Source: JAQIBY01 sp963676165
GTDB taxonomy: Bacteria > Bacteroidota > Bacteroidia > Bacteroidales > ML635J-15
Assembly: GCA_963676165.1 (NCBI GenBank)
Contig: OY781043.1
Coordinates: 558,001 to 622,000, forward strand
Reading direction: 5' to 3'
Length of the DNA stretch: 64,000 nt
Within the stretch, counting starts at the first letter, position 1, and the number at the start of each line of letters is the position of its first letter. Position numbers and translations under genes: made by a program. Below are positions 19,321 to 29,357 of this stretch, piece by piece. The notes beneath the pieces were generated by a model. It did no database searches, was not told where the DNA came from, and saw nothing but the letters and a program-made list of their open reading frames with translations.

Positions 19321-20109
19321 ATGCAAAAACGGCACAAAGATCGCTTACAATATTTCAATGAACAGGCCTATACAACAAAGACCTACGTTATTCCTTTATT
19401 GCAGAAACATACGACAATTTCAGAAAACACACGTGTGCTTGAAATTGGTTGTGGTGAAGGGGGAAACTTAAAACCTTTTCTTGATATGGGTTGTAAGCAT
19501 GTTGTTGGGATAGATATGAATGCAAAAAAAATCAAAAATGCGGGGACATTCTATGCTGATTATCCCAATAAAGATCATGTAGAATTCATTTGCGATGATG
19601 TGTTTAACCGTGAGGATCTTGGAAAGTTTGATGTAATCATTATGCGTGACGTACTGGAGCATATTCATGGACAGGAAAAGTTCATGCGTATGGCAAAAGT
19701 CTTTCTGAAAGACGATGGAAAGTTTTTTCTTGGTTTCCCTCCATGGTGGAATCCTTTTGGTGGACATCAGCAAATGTGTCGAAGTAAATTCTTGTCAAAA
19801 CTTCCTTACTATCATGTGCTTCCTGTTTTTATTTACAAGCCAATATTGAAATTGTTTGGGGAGTCAAAAATAATGATAGACTCTCTTTTAGAAGTCAAAG
19901 AAACAGGAATTTCTATCAACCGCTTTGAACGTATTTTAAAACGTTTTTCATACAAAAAAGAGAGTCGTGATTTCTATCTTTTTAATCCCAATTATGAGGT
20001 GAAATTTGGCTTGAAACCACGAAAAGTTATTCCTCCATTTTCTTGCATTCCTTTTTTACGAGATCTGTATATCACAACGAATTATTATGTGATATCCTTA
20101 TCAAAGTAA
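19321..20109 (+). CDS. SAM-dependent class I methyltransferase
   Basis: The ATG at 19321 gives 262 residues starting MQKRHKDRLQYF; upstream in-frame residues look untranslated. Motif I 'VLEIGCGEGG' (about residues 39-48), an acidic residue after strand 2 ('VVGIDMN'), and 'DVIIMRDVLEHIH' place it in the Methyltransf_11/23 group. The C-terminal about 90 residues are basic and aromatic, possibly membrane-associated ('PPWWNPFGGHQQ' is often seen in envelope or lipid methyltransferases). Substrate unknown. Confidence 0.8.
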   Translation: MQKRHKDRLQYFNEQAYTTKTYVIPLLQKHTTISENTRVLEIGCGEGGNLKPFLDMGCKHVVGIDMNAKKIKNAGTFYADYPNKDHVEFICDDVFNREDLGKFDVIIMRDVLEHIHGQEKFMRMAKVFLKDDGKFFLGFPPWWNPFGGHQQMCRSKFLSKLPYYHVLPVFIYKPILKLFGESKIMIDSLLEVKETGISINRFERILKRFSYKKESRDFYLFNPNYEVKFGLKPRKVIPPFSCIPFLRDLYITTNYYVISLSK

Positions 20110-20271
20110 ACTTATCTGTCCTTAAAAACAAGAAGCTTTCTCAATAAAGCAACCAATTGTATAAAAAGCTTGTCTTTAAAGCGAATGACTGATTCTTTGT
20201 GAATTTACAGCCATTTTTTTATGTATTTTTAAAGTTCGATAGGGGTTAGTATTAATTTCAAATTTTGTGTT

Positions 20272-23200
20272 ATGCAAAAAACATTACTTTTTTTAGTAGG
20301 ACTCATAGCGATGAGTTTAAGTGGCTTTTCTTCGTCTGATAAAGGTTACAACATTGTTTTTGATCAGACAAGGGGAGATGAATTTACACTGGACATTAGT
20401 TTAATGAAATACGATGTTCAGGTTGTTGAAAAAAATGGAGTACAGTACTCTAAAATTAATTTTGATGGAAACATCAATCTAAAACAAGCTGGGTGGGCAG
20501 AATTACCATTTGTATCTGTGCCAATTCAGCTAGGTCCACAACATAATGTGGATGTTGAAATCATTTCATCGTCCTATGTGGATATTCCGTTGGATCATCC
20601 AATGCTGCCGTCTCGTGGTGTTATTTATAGAAATCAGGAACCATCTGAAATACCCTATCAAATAGATCCTGAGTCTATTGTTGATGAATGGTACCCATCT
20701 CAACTTCACGAAGCATCAGAACCTTATATTTTAAGAAAAGTTAGAGGCCAAAACGTAAAATTTCATCCTTTCCGTTATAATGCGATTCAGCAAACTTTGC
20801 GTGTTTATACACAACTGCGTGTGAAAGTTTCAGAGAATGATGATCTGCCTATCAACCCATTGCCACAGACTTTAGGTGATGTAAATGTTGAAATGGAACC
20901 TGTGTATCGTTCTTTGTTTGTGAACTATAACCAAAATCCTATCCGTTGGGCTGAGGAAATTGGTGAGTTTGGTGATATTTTGGTGATTTATACTTCTCGT
21001 GATGCAACTGCAATTCAACCATGGATTGAATGGAAACAACAAAAAGGTTATCATGTGGAAGAACTCGAAGTGAGCACAGGAACAAATGTTGGAACTGATA
21101 TCCAAAATGCTTACGATGCAAATAACAATATTTTGTATGTCTTGCTAGTCGGTGATTGGGCAGAAATTAAATCTGATCTTGGAGGTTCTGAAACAACGCC
21201 TATGGACCCTATGCTTGGTTGTGTTGTAGGTACTGATGATCACCATGATATTATCATCGGACGTTTTTCTGCAGAATCTACTGCTGATGTTACTGCGCAA
21301 GGAAATAAAGCAATTGAGTATGAACGTGATGCAGTAAGTTCTGATACCTGGTACAAAAATGCTTTAGGAATTGCTAGTTCTGAAGGTACAGGAGATGATG
21401 GTGAATACGATAACGATCAGATCGAAAATATTCATAATGACCGCTTATTGGCAACGACTTATACGACTTGTCATGAACAGTTTGATCCTAGTGCGTCTGC
21501 ATCAGGTGTGCAAACTGCTATTGATGGAGGTGTGAGTGTTATCAATTATTGTGGTCATGGTGCAAATACCTATTGGGTATCTAGTGGTTATAGTGTGTCT
21601 GAAGCATCTTCATCCACTAATGGTCCAATGTATCCTTACGCATTTTCTGTTGCATGTGTGGTTGGAGCATTCCATAGTGGTACTTGTTTTGCCGAGGCTA
21701 TGCTGAGAAATCCTGATGGAGGTGCTGTTGCTACTTGGATGTCAACAATGAACCAACCTTGGCAACCACCTATGCGCGGTCAGGATTATGCAAACGACTT
21801 GTTAATTCAAGGATTTGATTATTCTGGTGTTTCTGCAAGTGGAACTTCAACTACTTATGGACGCACTACTTTTGGTTCAATTACATACAATGCTGCTGAG
21901 TTGATGGTGAATGAATCTGATGGTTCACAAGACTGGGATACCTATTACACATGGACTATTTTTGGAGATCCTTCTTTCCAAGTGCGGACAGATCAACCGA
22001 AAGAGATTACCTTGTCAAATGTTGCAGTGACACCTGGTTCTTATACAACACAAGTTCAAGTTGAAGGTTCAGGTTTTGAAGGTGCAATTGTTTCATTGTG
22101 GCAATCTGGATCTCAACCTGCTTCTGCAATAACTGATGCAAGTGGTAATGTAACTATCTCACACAGTTTTAATGGTACTGTGAAATTGACTGTGACAGGC
22201 TTTAATCTCGAAACTTATCATGCTGACCATGTGGTGGCAGTACCAAATCCACCAATTTGTGATTTCTCTGCGAATCAAACGACAATTACCGCTGGAGGAT
22301 CTGTTCAGTTTACAGATAACTCAACCAATTCCCCAAGTGTTTGGGATTGGACATTTAATGGAGGAACTCCTGCTTCTTCAGCCGATCAAAATCCTGTTGT
22401 TATGTATGATACTCCTGGGACATACGATGTGAGTCTTTATGCCTCAAATACAGTAGGAAATGATACTGAAGAGAAACTTGCATACATTACTGTTAATCCT
22501 GTGACAGAAGTTCCAGTATCAGATTTTGAAGCGGATGTAACAACTGTTAATATTGGTGGGACTGTCAACTTTACAGATTTGTCAACTAATCTGCCTGATG
22601 GTTGGTTTTGGACATTCGATGGTGGCACTCCTTCAACATCTACAGTACAAAATCCATCTGTTCAATACGATACTCCTGGTACTTATCAAGTAAACTTAAT
22701 GGCTTCAAATAGTATTGGAGATGGAAATACAGAAGTAAAAGTTAACTATATTACTGTTTTATTACCTGATTATTGCGATGCCGCTGGTAGTAATGCCAAT
22801 TATGAGTATATATCCAATGTTGTTTTAGGAACAATTGATAATGCATCAGATGGACAGTCATATACTGATTTTACTGCAATTTCCACCGATGCATATCCTG
22901 AAGATGATTTGAGTTTGGTGATTAGCAATGGAAGTGGTTATAATAGTGATCAAGCATTTGCTTGGGCCGATTGGAACCGTGATGGTGACTTTGAAGATGT
23001 TGATGAGGAATTGTTTGTTTCAGCAACTGGTACTGGTCCTTATTCAACGACAATAACAGTACCTGCAGGTACTACGCCTGGCGCTGTTAGAGTAAGATTA
23101 CGTATTGAGGATTCAGATTATAGTCCAATTGCTGCTCCATGTGGAAACTCCACATACGGAGAGGTGGAAGATTATACCATCAATGTGTTTCAGGCTGATT

Positions 23201-25257
23201 TGCCTCCAGTGGCTAATTTTACTGCTGATCAAACGACTATTCCTGAAGGCGGTACTGTGAACTTTACAGATTTATCTGAAAATGAACCTACAAGTTATGC
23301 TTGGACATTTGATGGAGGAACTCCTGCATCTGCAACTACTCCAAATCCATCAGTAACATATAATACTGCAGGTACTTATGATGTCACGCTGTATGTTCAA
23401 AATACTCAAGGCAATGACACAAAGACTGAGACAGCTTACATTACTGTAACTGAACCTGCTCCAACTGCTGATTTTACAGCGAATCCAAACCCATCATGTG
23501 ATGGTGTTGTACAATTTACAGATGCATCAACAGGTGCAACATCATGGGAATGGAATTTTGGAGATGGAAATACATCCACAGAACAAAATCCTGAACATAC
23601 TTATGCTGCAGATGGTACATATACAGTCGATTTAACAGCTACCAATGCTGGTGGTTCAGATACACACAATATTTCAGTAACTGTTGAAATGCCAAATGCT
23701 AGTATTGATGCTGTTGATCCAATGTGTGTTAATGCATCTTCAGTAACGCTTACCGCTGCAACTGCTGGCGGAACTTGGTCTGGTGATGGTGTTAGTGGAA
23801 ATACTTTTGATCCTTCAGTTGCTGGTTATGGTGACCATATTATTTCTTACGAAGTAACCATTGGTACATGTACTGATGCGGATCAAATTACTATCCATGT
23901 AGATGGTATGCCAGATGCAACAATCACTACTGTTGCTGATCAGTGTGAGAATGGAACTCCTGTAGCGCTTTCTGCTGCTACTACTGGTGGCACATGGATA
24001 GGAACAGGTATAAGTGCAAATAGTTTCGATCCTACTATTGGTGAAGGTGATTACACTGTAAGCTATGAAGTGAGTTTAGGTACCTGTACTGCTACGGATG
24101 ATATTTCAATTCATGTTGATGCACTTCCTAATGCAAGTATTGATCCTGTTGGTCCTTTCTGTACAGGTGATGCTGCTGTTACTTTGAATGCTGCAACTGC
24201 TGGTGGAACTTGGTCAGGTAATGGTGTAACGGGAAATAGTTTTGATCCTGTAGCTGCAGGCATTGGGACTCATACGGTATCCTATGAAGTGAGCAATGGA
24301 GGGTGTACAGTAACAGCACAGATTGATATTCTCGTTTCTGATAGTTTCGATGCAACCATTAACGCCGTTGATCCATTGTGTGAAAACAGTGATCCGATTG
24401 CTTTAACTGCTGCAACTGCAGGTGGAACATGGTCTGGTTCTGGTGTAACTGGTGATCAATTTAATCCTGCAACTGCTGGAGCTGGTTTTCACTTAGTTTC
24501 TTATGATGTTGGTACTGGTTCATGTGCTGATTCAGATAATATTCTGATTAGTGTGCAAGCATTGCCAGAAGTAAGTATGGTTAGTGCAACTTCCGTTTGT
24601 TTGGGTAGTACTCCAATTGAATTAGAAGCTGATGTTGCTGGTGGAACCTGGTCTGGTGATTATGTTTCAGGAACTCAATTCGATCATACAAGTTCAGGCA
24701 TTGGTGCTCATGTGGTAACCTATACAGTTGTTGATGGTGCTTGTACTGCTAGCATTGATGCGACAATTTATGTTGGTGATGAGCCTGCTGTTAATGTAAA
24801 TGTTATTGATGCAAGTACTGCATCTACAACAGATGGATCTGTTAGTGTATCAATTACTGGTGGTTTAGCTCCTTATTCTTATGCGTGGTCTAATGGTGAT
24901 ATTGATGATGTTATGGCCAATGTTGGTGTTGGCACTTATTCACTTACTGTTACGGATGCTGCTGGTTGTGAAACAATTGTAACAGACATAATTGTTGATT
25001 TTACAAATTCAATCAATGTTAATCAGATGTCTTATGCTGTCTATCCTAACCCAGCAAATGACATGGTTTATGTTGAGTTCGAAAACATGACTGCGAATCG
25101 TATTGAGCTTGTGAATATGCTTGGACAGACGCTGTTAAGTGTCGCGATTGCCGATGATGTAACTCTATTGAACCTCGAATCATATCAAGCAGGTGTGTAT
25201 TTTATTCGCATTCATGCCGGTGAAACAACTTATACTGAAAAATTGATGGTTGATTAA
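20272..25257 (+). CDS. C25 (gingipain-family) cysteine peptidase, multidomain, T9SS-secreted
   Basis: 1661 residues. Signal peptide (about 1-20), C25 propeptide-like region (about 25-215), then the catalytic domain (about 230-590) with His429 in 'NYCGHG' and Cys462 in 'SVACVVG', 33 residues apart as in RgpB (His211/Cys244, from memory). After it come two PKD domains (about 660-830, 'WTF.GGTP'), a GEVED domain (about 833-975, 'WADWNRDGDFED' ... 'GEVEDYTINV'), two more PKD domains (about 977-1140), five tandem repeats of about 73 residues ('AATAGGTWSG.GV'), a SprB-like repeat (about 1503-1575) and a T9SS sorting domain ('AVYPNPANDMVYVEF'). It is likely a secreted endopeptidase with adhesive domains. 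It is monocistronic, with its own terminator. Confidence 0.92.
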   Translation: MQKTLLFLVGLIAMSLSGFSSSDKGYNIVFDQTRGDEFTLDISLMKYDVQVVEKNGVQYSKINFDGNINLKQAGWAELPFVSVPIQLGPQHNVDVEIISSSYVDIPLDHPMLPSRGVIYRNQEPSEIPYQIDPESIVDEWYPSQLHEASEPYILRKVRGQNVKFHPFRYNAIQQTLRVYTQLRVKVSENDDLPINPLPQTLGDVNVEMEPVYRSLFVNYNQNPIRWAEEIGEFGDILVIYTSRDATAIQPWIEWKQQKGYHVEELEVSTGTNVGTDIQNAYDANNNILYVLLVGDWAEIKSDLGGSETTPMDPMLGCVVGTDDHHDIIIGRFSAESTADVTAQGNKAIEYERDAVSSDTWYKNALGIASSEGTGDDGEYDNDQIENIHNDRLLATTYTTCHEQFDPSASASGVQTAIDGGVSVINYCGHGANTYWVSSGYSVSEASSSTNGPMYPYAFSVACVVGAFHSGTCFAEAMLRNPDGGAVATWMSTMNQPWQPPMRGQDYANDLLIQGFDYSGVSASGTSTTYGRTTFGSITYNAAELMVNESDGSQDWDTYYTWTIFGDPSFQVRTDQPKEITLSNVAVTPGSYTTQVQVEGSGFEGAIVSLWQSGSQPASAITDASGNVTISHSFNGTVKLTVTGFNLETYHADHVVAVPNPPICDFSANQTTITAGGSVQFTDNSTNSPSVWDWTFNGGTPASSADQNPVVMYDTPGTYDVSLYASNTVGNDTEEKLAYITVNPVTEVPVSDFEADVTTVNIGGTVNFTDLSTNLPDGWFWTFDGGTPSTSTVQNPSVQYDTPGTYQVNLMASNSIGDGNTEVKVNYITVLLPDYCDAAGSNANYEYISNVVLGTIDNASDGQSYTDFTAISTDAYPEDDLSLVISNGSGYNSDQAFAWADWNRDGDFEDVDEELFVSATGTGPYSTTITVPAGTTPGAVRVRLRIEDSDYSPIAAPCGNSTYGEVEDYTINVFQADLPPVANFTADQTTIPEGGTVNFTDLSENEPTSYAWTFDGGTPASATTPNPSVTYNTAGTYDVTLYVQNTQGNDTKTETAYITVTEPAPTADFTANPNPSCDGVVQFTDASTGATSWEWNFGDGNTSTEQNPEHTYAADGTYTVDLTATNAGGSDTHNISVTVEMPNASIDAVDPMCVNASSVTLTAATAGGTWSGDGVSGNTFDPSVAGYGDHIISYEVTIGTCTDADQITIHVDGMPDATITTVADQCENGTPVALSAATTGGTWIGTGISANSFDPTIGEGDYTVSYEVSLGTCTATDDISIHVDALPNASIDPVGPFCTGDAAVTLNAATAGGTWSGNGVTGNSFDPVAAGIGTHTVSYEVSNGGCTVTAQIDILVSDSFDATINAVDPLCENSDPIALTAATAGGTWSGSGVTGDQFNPATAGAGFHLVSYDVGTGSCADSDNILISVQALPEVSMVSATSVCLGSTPIELEADVAGGTWSGDYVSGTQFDHTSSGIGAHVVTYTVVDGACTASIDATIYVGDEPAVNVNVIDASTASTTDGSVSVSITGGLAPYSYAWSNGDIDDVMANVGVGTYSLTVTDAAGCETIVTDIIVDFTNSINVNQMSYAVYPNPANDMVYVEFENMTANRIELVNMLGQTLLSVAIADDVTLLNLESYQAGVYFIRIHAGETTYTEKLMVD

Positions 25258-25280
25258 TTGACCCAATCTAAGATACGTAG

Positions 25281-25305
25281 AAAGCCGGTTTATGCCGGTT
25301 TTTTT
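25281..25305 (+). terminator. Intrinsic terminator of the C25 peptidase gene
   Basis: AAAGCCGG pairs with CCGGTTTT (one G-U) around a 6-base loop and is followed by a run of T. It lies 24 bases after the stop codon. Confidence 0.75.
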
Positions 25306-25360
25306 GTTCTAATCAACATGCAGATATTTTCAGTTGTCAAATGATTTATATCTTTATCGA

Positions 25361-25840
25361 ATGAATCTTGCATTGTGGATTATAAGTGCAACACTTGCAC
25401 TCCTGTCTTTGATGAAGAGTCGTGAAAAAACGCTAAAGGCTTTACGCTTAACTGCATGTAAGTTTATAGGGATTTTGCCTCTTTTTCTTGTGGTTATGGC
25501 TGGTTTTGCGGTGCTTGTGAATTTGCTCCCTGCAGATGTGATGCATGAGTATCTGGGGCAGGAATCCGGATTTCATGGAGTGTTACTTTCGTTAAGTTTG
25601 GGGAGTGTTTCTGTCATGCCCGGTTTTGTTGCTTATCCCTTAGCGGCAGCACTTAAAATACAAGATATTCCATACTATATTATTGCTGGTTTTGTTGTTG
25701 CTTTAATGAATGTTGGACTTGTTTCTTTTGCTTTTGAAAAGAAATATTTAGGTTGGAAAGTTGCTTTAGTTCGGAACTTAATTGGTCTTGTGGTAAGCAT
25801 CGTAGTTATTGTTATTGTAAAATTGATTTTCCATGAGTAG
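25361..25840 (+). CDS. Permease half-protein 1 (YraQ/DUF318-like)
   Basis: I take the ATG at 25361 (MNLALWIISATLALLSL, 159 residues); a TTG at 25334 is in frame but less likely. There are about five membrane segments with 'SLGSVSVMPGFVAYPLAAAL', a block typical of one half of DUF318/ArsP-like permeases. The next gene overlaps it by 8 bases and carries the other half. Predicted inner-membrane transporter half; substrate unknown. Confidence 0.7.
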   Translation: MNLALWIISATLALLSLMKSREKTLKALRLTACKFIGILPLFLVVMAGFAVLVNLLPADVMHEYLGQESGFHGVLLSLSLGSVSVMPGFVAYPLAAALKIQDIPYYIIAGFVVALMNVGLVSFAFEKKYLGWKVALVRNLIGLVVSIVVIVIVKLIFHE

Positions 25841-26369
25841 GTATCTTAAAAAGCATTGGATAAACCTGAGTTTGATCTTGTTGTTTGCAGGATTCATTGC
25901 TGTATCTTATTATTTGGATATTGAATCAGGGGAAGAAACTGCAACATCCTTTTTTATGGTTCTGTTTGAAATGATGAAAATATTGCCATTCGCTTTTTTT
26001 ATTATTGCCTTAATTGAGGTTTGGGTGAGTGATGAAATGATCATTAAACATTTGGGAAAAGACAGCTCTGCAATGGCTTATGTGTGGGCATTACTACTTG
26101 CTGGTGTTTCTATTGGTGGGATATATGTAGGACTTCCACTTGCACAGACATTGTATAAGAAAGGGGCCTCCCTAAAACTCGTTTTTACCTATCTCGGATT
26201 TGTTGGTATTGTGCGTATCCCAATGACAATTTTTGAATTGAGTTTTCTTGGAATTCAGTTTGCGCTTGTGCGTTTAATGGTCTGTATTCCGTTGTTTTTG
26301 CTCGCTGGAATTTTGTTGGGCAGATATTTATCTAAACGAAACTATGCATTAAAAAATACAGATCAATAG
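25833..26369 (+). CDS. Permease half-protein 2 (YraQ/DUF318-like)
   Basis: 178 residues, about five membrane segments, with 'KHLGKDSSAMAYVWALLLAG' and 'GIYVGLPLAQTLYKKGASL', matching the permease DUF318 layout (a helix-breaking Gly/Pro pair before 'LYKKGAS'). Its ATG lies within the end of the preceding gene (8-base overlap), so the two halves are probably made together and assemble as a heterodimer where many bacteria have one polypeptide. Its 3' end overlaps the stop of the minus-strand gene at 26363 by 7 bases. Confidence 0.7.
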   Translation: MSRYLKKHWINLSLILLFAGFIAVSYYLDIESGEETATSFFMVLFEMMKILPFAFFIIALIEVWVSDEMIIKHLGKDSSAMAYVWALLLAGVSIGGIYVGLPLAQTLYKKGASLKLVFTYLGFVGIVRIPMTIFELSFLGIQFALVRLMVCIPLFLLAGILLGRYLSKRNYALKNTDQ

Positions 26370-27175
26370 AAAATATACTTAATTACCCCGAATCCAATAA
26401 TTGCCAATACAAAGAGAATAATAATAATAAGACTTAATTCGTCTGTTGTGTCATTTTTAACTCTTCTGAAGTGGAGTTTTTTGCTTTTTCTGAGAAAATG
26501 AAGGTATGCGACTCCAACACAGAATAGAATAATGAGTTTCTCAATAATTTCAAAGCCTTGTATGTTTTTTACATTGAGTAAGAGGAGGGTAGCAGAACCA
26601 ATAACTGCAGGGAGGAAAGCAATTCTACCATAAAATTTTCTCATGTTTAAAGGAGTGGCTATGTAATCGTAATGCGGTGCCATCTTTGAAAATCGGATGA
26701 TATTCATGAAATTTGTAAAGAAAATGACGGGGAGCATGATAAAAGCAATAACTAGCATGCCTCCATAGGGGATAAACATCCAATTTAATGCATGGTAAAT
26801 GTCTCGATAAAAGGGAATGTCTCTTAAAAACACACCAAAGGATTGAGAAATTGCAATGATGTAAAGCCATACGAACCACAGTTTAATTAGTCCTGCTTGC
26901 ATTCTGAATCGTTTGTAAAAAATGTAAGCAAGAATGATCATTATGGCAGATACAATGAAGCTGGAAAGATAAATGCTAAAAACACTGAAAGGATTCCAAA
27001 ATTCACCATAGGGAGGGTTTATACACTCCAATTCGAAGTTTAATAATTTAGTTGATCCGCCAAGAATTCGTATGATCGAAAATCGGGTCAATAGTATGAC
27101 AGCTTTCATGAAAATAAAAGCAGAAATGAAAGCTAAAAGAGAGTTGAAAAATAGCCAAAACTTATGCTTTTTCAT
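26363..27175 (-). CDS. Polytopic membrane protein downstream of exosortase
   Basis: 270 residues with about seven hydrophobic segments and a basic linker region near residues 225-240; no named family is recognised. It starts 14 bases inside the end of the exosortase gene, so it is translationally coupled to it. Exosortase loci in Bacteroidota often carry a membrane partner next to the exosortase; this protein is longer than the small XrtF-associated protein I know of, so I treat it as an unclassified partner. It is the last gene of the minus-strand operon. Confidence 0.55.
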   Translation of the reverse strand: MKKHKFWLFFNSLLAFISAFIFMKAVILLTRFSIIRILGGSTKLLNFELECINPPYGEFWNPFSVFSIYLSSFIVSAIMIILAYIFYKRFRMQAGLIKLWFVWLYIIAISQSFGVFLRDIPFYRDIYHALNWMFIPYGGMLVIAFIMLPVIFFTNFMNIIRFSKMAPHYDYIATPLNMRKFYGRIAFLPAVIGSATLLLLNVKNIQGFEIIEKLIILFCVGVAYLHFLRKSKKLHFRRVKNDTTDELSLIIIILFVLAIIGFGVIKYIFY

Positions 27176-27782
27176 CTGATTTTTTTGATTTACTGTTAGT
27201 TCCTGAAAAATATTTTACCCAAATCATCCACGTCAAAAATGTGAAGATGTATATTGCGACATTATATACATAATCATGATTAAATTGAACCATTTCTGGA
27301 TTTCTATGTGCTGCGTAAACAACGATTATCAGTCGCAAAACATTGATTGCATTAATCAGAAATACACCGACAAGGGAAAACCATAACTTGTTGTACCATT
27401 TTCCCTTGTATGAGACAATAAGAGCGACAAAGAAAATCCAAAGTTGAATTGCCAAACAGTAGTTTCCTACGCCAAGTAAGGCGTAATCATGAACCCAAAG
27501 TCGGTAATTATTAATGATTTCTGTCTCCATCCCTCTTGCATCAAACCATGCTTGAGTGATGTTCAGGAGGACTAGCCTGACAGAGTCGTTAAAACTTTCC
27601 CAAAGACTGGAAAGACCTGGCCAAATTCGTTCATCAATTGGGGTGCTCTCTTCTCCAAGAAGGAGAAAGAGCAACTTCCAACCGATGTAAATGATAAGCA
27701 CACGAAGAATAAAATGAATTGCAGTTTTATTCTTGTTGTATATGGCTTTAATCTCTTCTTTAAACTTGCTGAATAGGGGCAT
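27162..27782 (-). CDS. Exosortase/archaeosortase family transpeptidase
   Basis: 206 residues, five to six membrane helices. The family's catalytic triad is present in order: Cys109 ('GVGNYCLAIQL'), Arg150 ('INVLRLIIVVYAAHR') and His169 ('FNHDYVYN'). Known of the family: exosortases are membrane cysteine transpeptidases that cut a C-terminal sorting tail (short motif, hydrophobic helix, basic end) and transfer the protein to another molecule. The gene directly upstream (49 bases) encodes a protein with exactly such a tail, and two more copies lie within 8 kb. The bacteroidetal subtype (XrtF, XrtN or other) cannot be fixed by eye. Confidence 0.85.
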   Translation of the reverse strand: MPLFSKFKEEIKAIYNKNKTAIHFILRVLIIYIGWKLLFLLLGEESTPIDERIWPGLSSLWESFNDSVRLVLLNITQAWFDARGMETEIINNYRLWVHDYALLGVGNYCLAIQLWIFFVALIVSYKGKWYNKLWFSLVGVFLINAINVLRLIIVVYAAHRNPEMVQFNHDYVYNVAIYIFTFLTWMIWVKYFSGTNSKSKKSDEKA

Positions 27783-27831
27783 GAATTAAGTTTCTGTTTG
27801 CTAAATATATGAAATTAACCTGAGAAATTCG

Positions 27832-28047
27832 CTATGCTTTTTTCTTTTTTTTCATTTGCTTTACACCATAAGCAGCACCAGCAACGAGGAGAGTAATGGC
27901 GCCACCGTCAATAGGAACCCCAACAGGTGGGTCTCCAACAGGCGAATCCCCTCCGGTAGGACTACTTCCCGGATCTCCGGGAGGAGCAAAAGAAGAGAGA
28001 GTGAAGAAACAAATGATTGCAGCGAAAAGTACGACTATCTTTTTCAT
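27832..28047 (-). CDS. PID-CTERM-type sorted micro-protein, copy 1
   Basis: 71 residues: signal peptide (about 1-19, ending 'LSSFA'), a Pro/Gly/Asp/Ser-rich linker of about 25 residues ('PPGDPGSSPTGGDSP'), then 'VPIDGGAITLLVAGAAYG' and a Lys-rich end (KQMKKKKKA). Motif + hydrophobic helix + basic tail is the exosortase substrate layout; the Pro-Ile-Asp motif fits what is called PID-CTERM (name from memory). After both cleavages only a short Pro/Gly-rich peptide would remain. It lies 28 bases after a large T9SS protein gene and 49 bases before the exosortase. Unlike copies 2 and 3, no terminator follows it. Confidence 0.8.
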   Translation of the reverse strand: MKKIVVLFAAIICFFTLSSFAPPGDPGSSPTGGDSPVGDPPVGVPIDGGAITLLVAGAAYGVKQMKKKKKA

Positions 28048-29357
28048 ATCTTGTGTTTTTTAGGGTTCTAACTGATTATTTTATGACAATTTTCTCAATT
28101 CTAGTTTGCTCCCCAGACTTCACTTTGACAACATACATTGCAGGTGAAAGGTGGTTCAGGTTGAATGTGTTTCCTGTGTTAGAATACACTTCAACGCCTT
28201 GCATATTGATGACAGATATCTGACTGTCGTTTGTATTGCTTTTCACAAAGACAGTGTTGTTGTATTCCCACATATCAAGGGTGTTGATTTTATCTTGAAT
28301 ACTTAATAAATCTGTTGCAAAGACAAAACGATCTTCCATGTCAGAGAATGAAGCAGTAAAGGTATAATTGCTGCCCGGCTCAATAATTTGACCTGTTTGT
28401 TGGTCAAGAAGAGCAGGAGTATTCTCTGTACAAGTATGTGACCAGAGGAGAGTATGTGTTCCTTCCAAAGCGTAATCAATGTTAAGCACTTTATCCTCTA
28501 TGTCTTGAATATGAGGAAAACTAGCAATACTAAGTTCAGAGAAATCGTCTTTTTCGATGTGCATTTGTGGTGCATCAGCAGATCCCGGGAGTTTGTAAGC
28601 GTCAACTAGTGGATCATAAGCAAAAGCATCTGCTTCGCGAATGACAATCACATTTTCATCCTGATAACCATCTGCAGATACTGAGATTCGAATACTGCTT
28701 TCAGGATCGGATTGTGTGTTTTTTAAGAAACTGACACTGTTATGAAGTCTTATGCCATTGTCCATAGTAACAGAAGAACCTACATTAGTTGCCTGAAGGA
28801 AAAATCCTTGTCCTGGAGCTATGTAACGGCTACCACCATTTGCGCCAATTCCTCCAACATATGTTGCGTATTGAGAACTGTTCCAAACATATACAGCATC
28901 AGCCATATAGGTTCTTGACCATCCGCTGGCAGCATCCCAGTCAATAGATGATGGATAAGGATTCCCCATGAGGTTCCAACCTGTATTTGGCCCGGCAGCC
29001 CCGGTGAGTTGAAGACTTAAAGCCCCTGTTGATCCATGATTGATTGTCCCTGTAAACGTGCGGGTTTCATTTGCATCAGCCCACACAGAGAAACCTTGAC
29101 CTGTTGGCAATGGTGTTGCGGTTGGGGTAATGTAGTCTCCAAATGCATTGGTCGATTCATCGTAAGGGCGCAACCAGATGTCTTCAAATACACCAGCAGT
29201 TCCGGCAGTAATTGGAGAAGTGACAAGATGCCATTGTGAACCTGATAAATACCGTTGGACATTGTATGTTCCTGTGCCGGAAAGAGATCCACTGACTAAA
29301 AGTGATCCTTCTCCTGAAGCAGAAGAATTGATGTTGAAGGTTCCGTTGTTGGTTAAA
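27842..29357 (-). repeat. Long duplicated segment, copy 1
   Basis: This segment spans the micro-protein gene and the last about 425 codons of the adjacent surface protein gene. It is nearly identical to 31674-33196 and 35411-36933. Identity fades left of the micro-protein gene and right of the 'TNNGTFNINSSASGEG' codons. It is the most divergent of the three copies. Confidence 0.9.

Noticed and set aside
27856..28071. Plus-strand reading frame of 71 codons opposite each micro-protein gene, present in all three cassettes
   Set aside because: It is conserved only because the underlying DNA is duplicated; it has no signal, membrane or domain pattern, while the minus-strand frame has a clear signal peptide and sorting tail.
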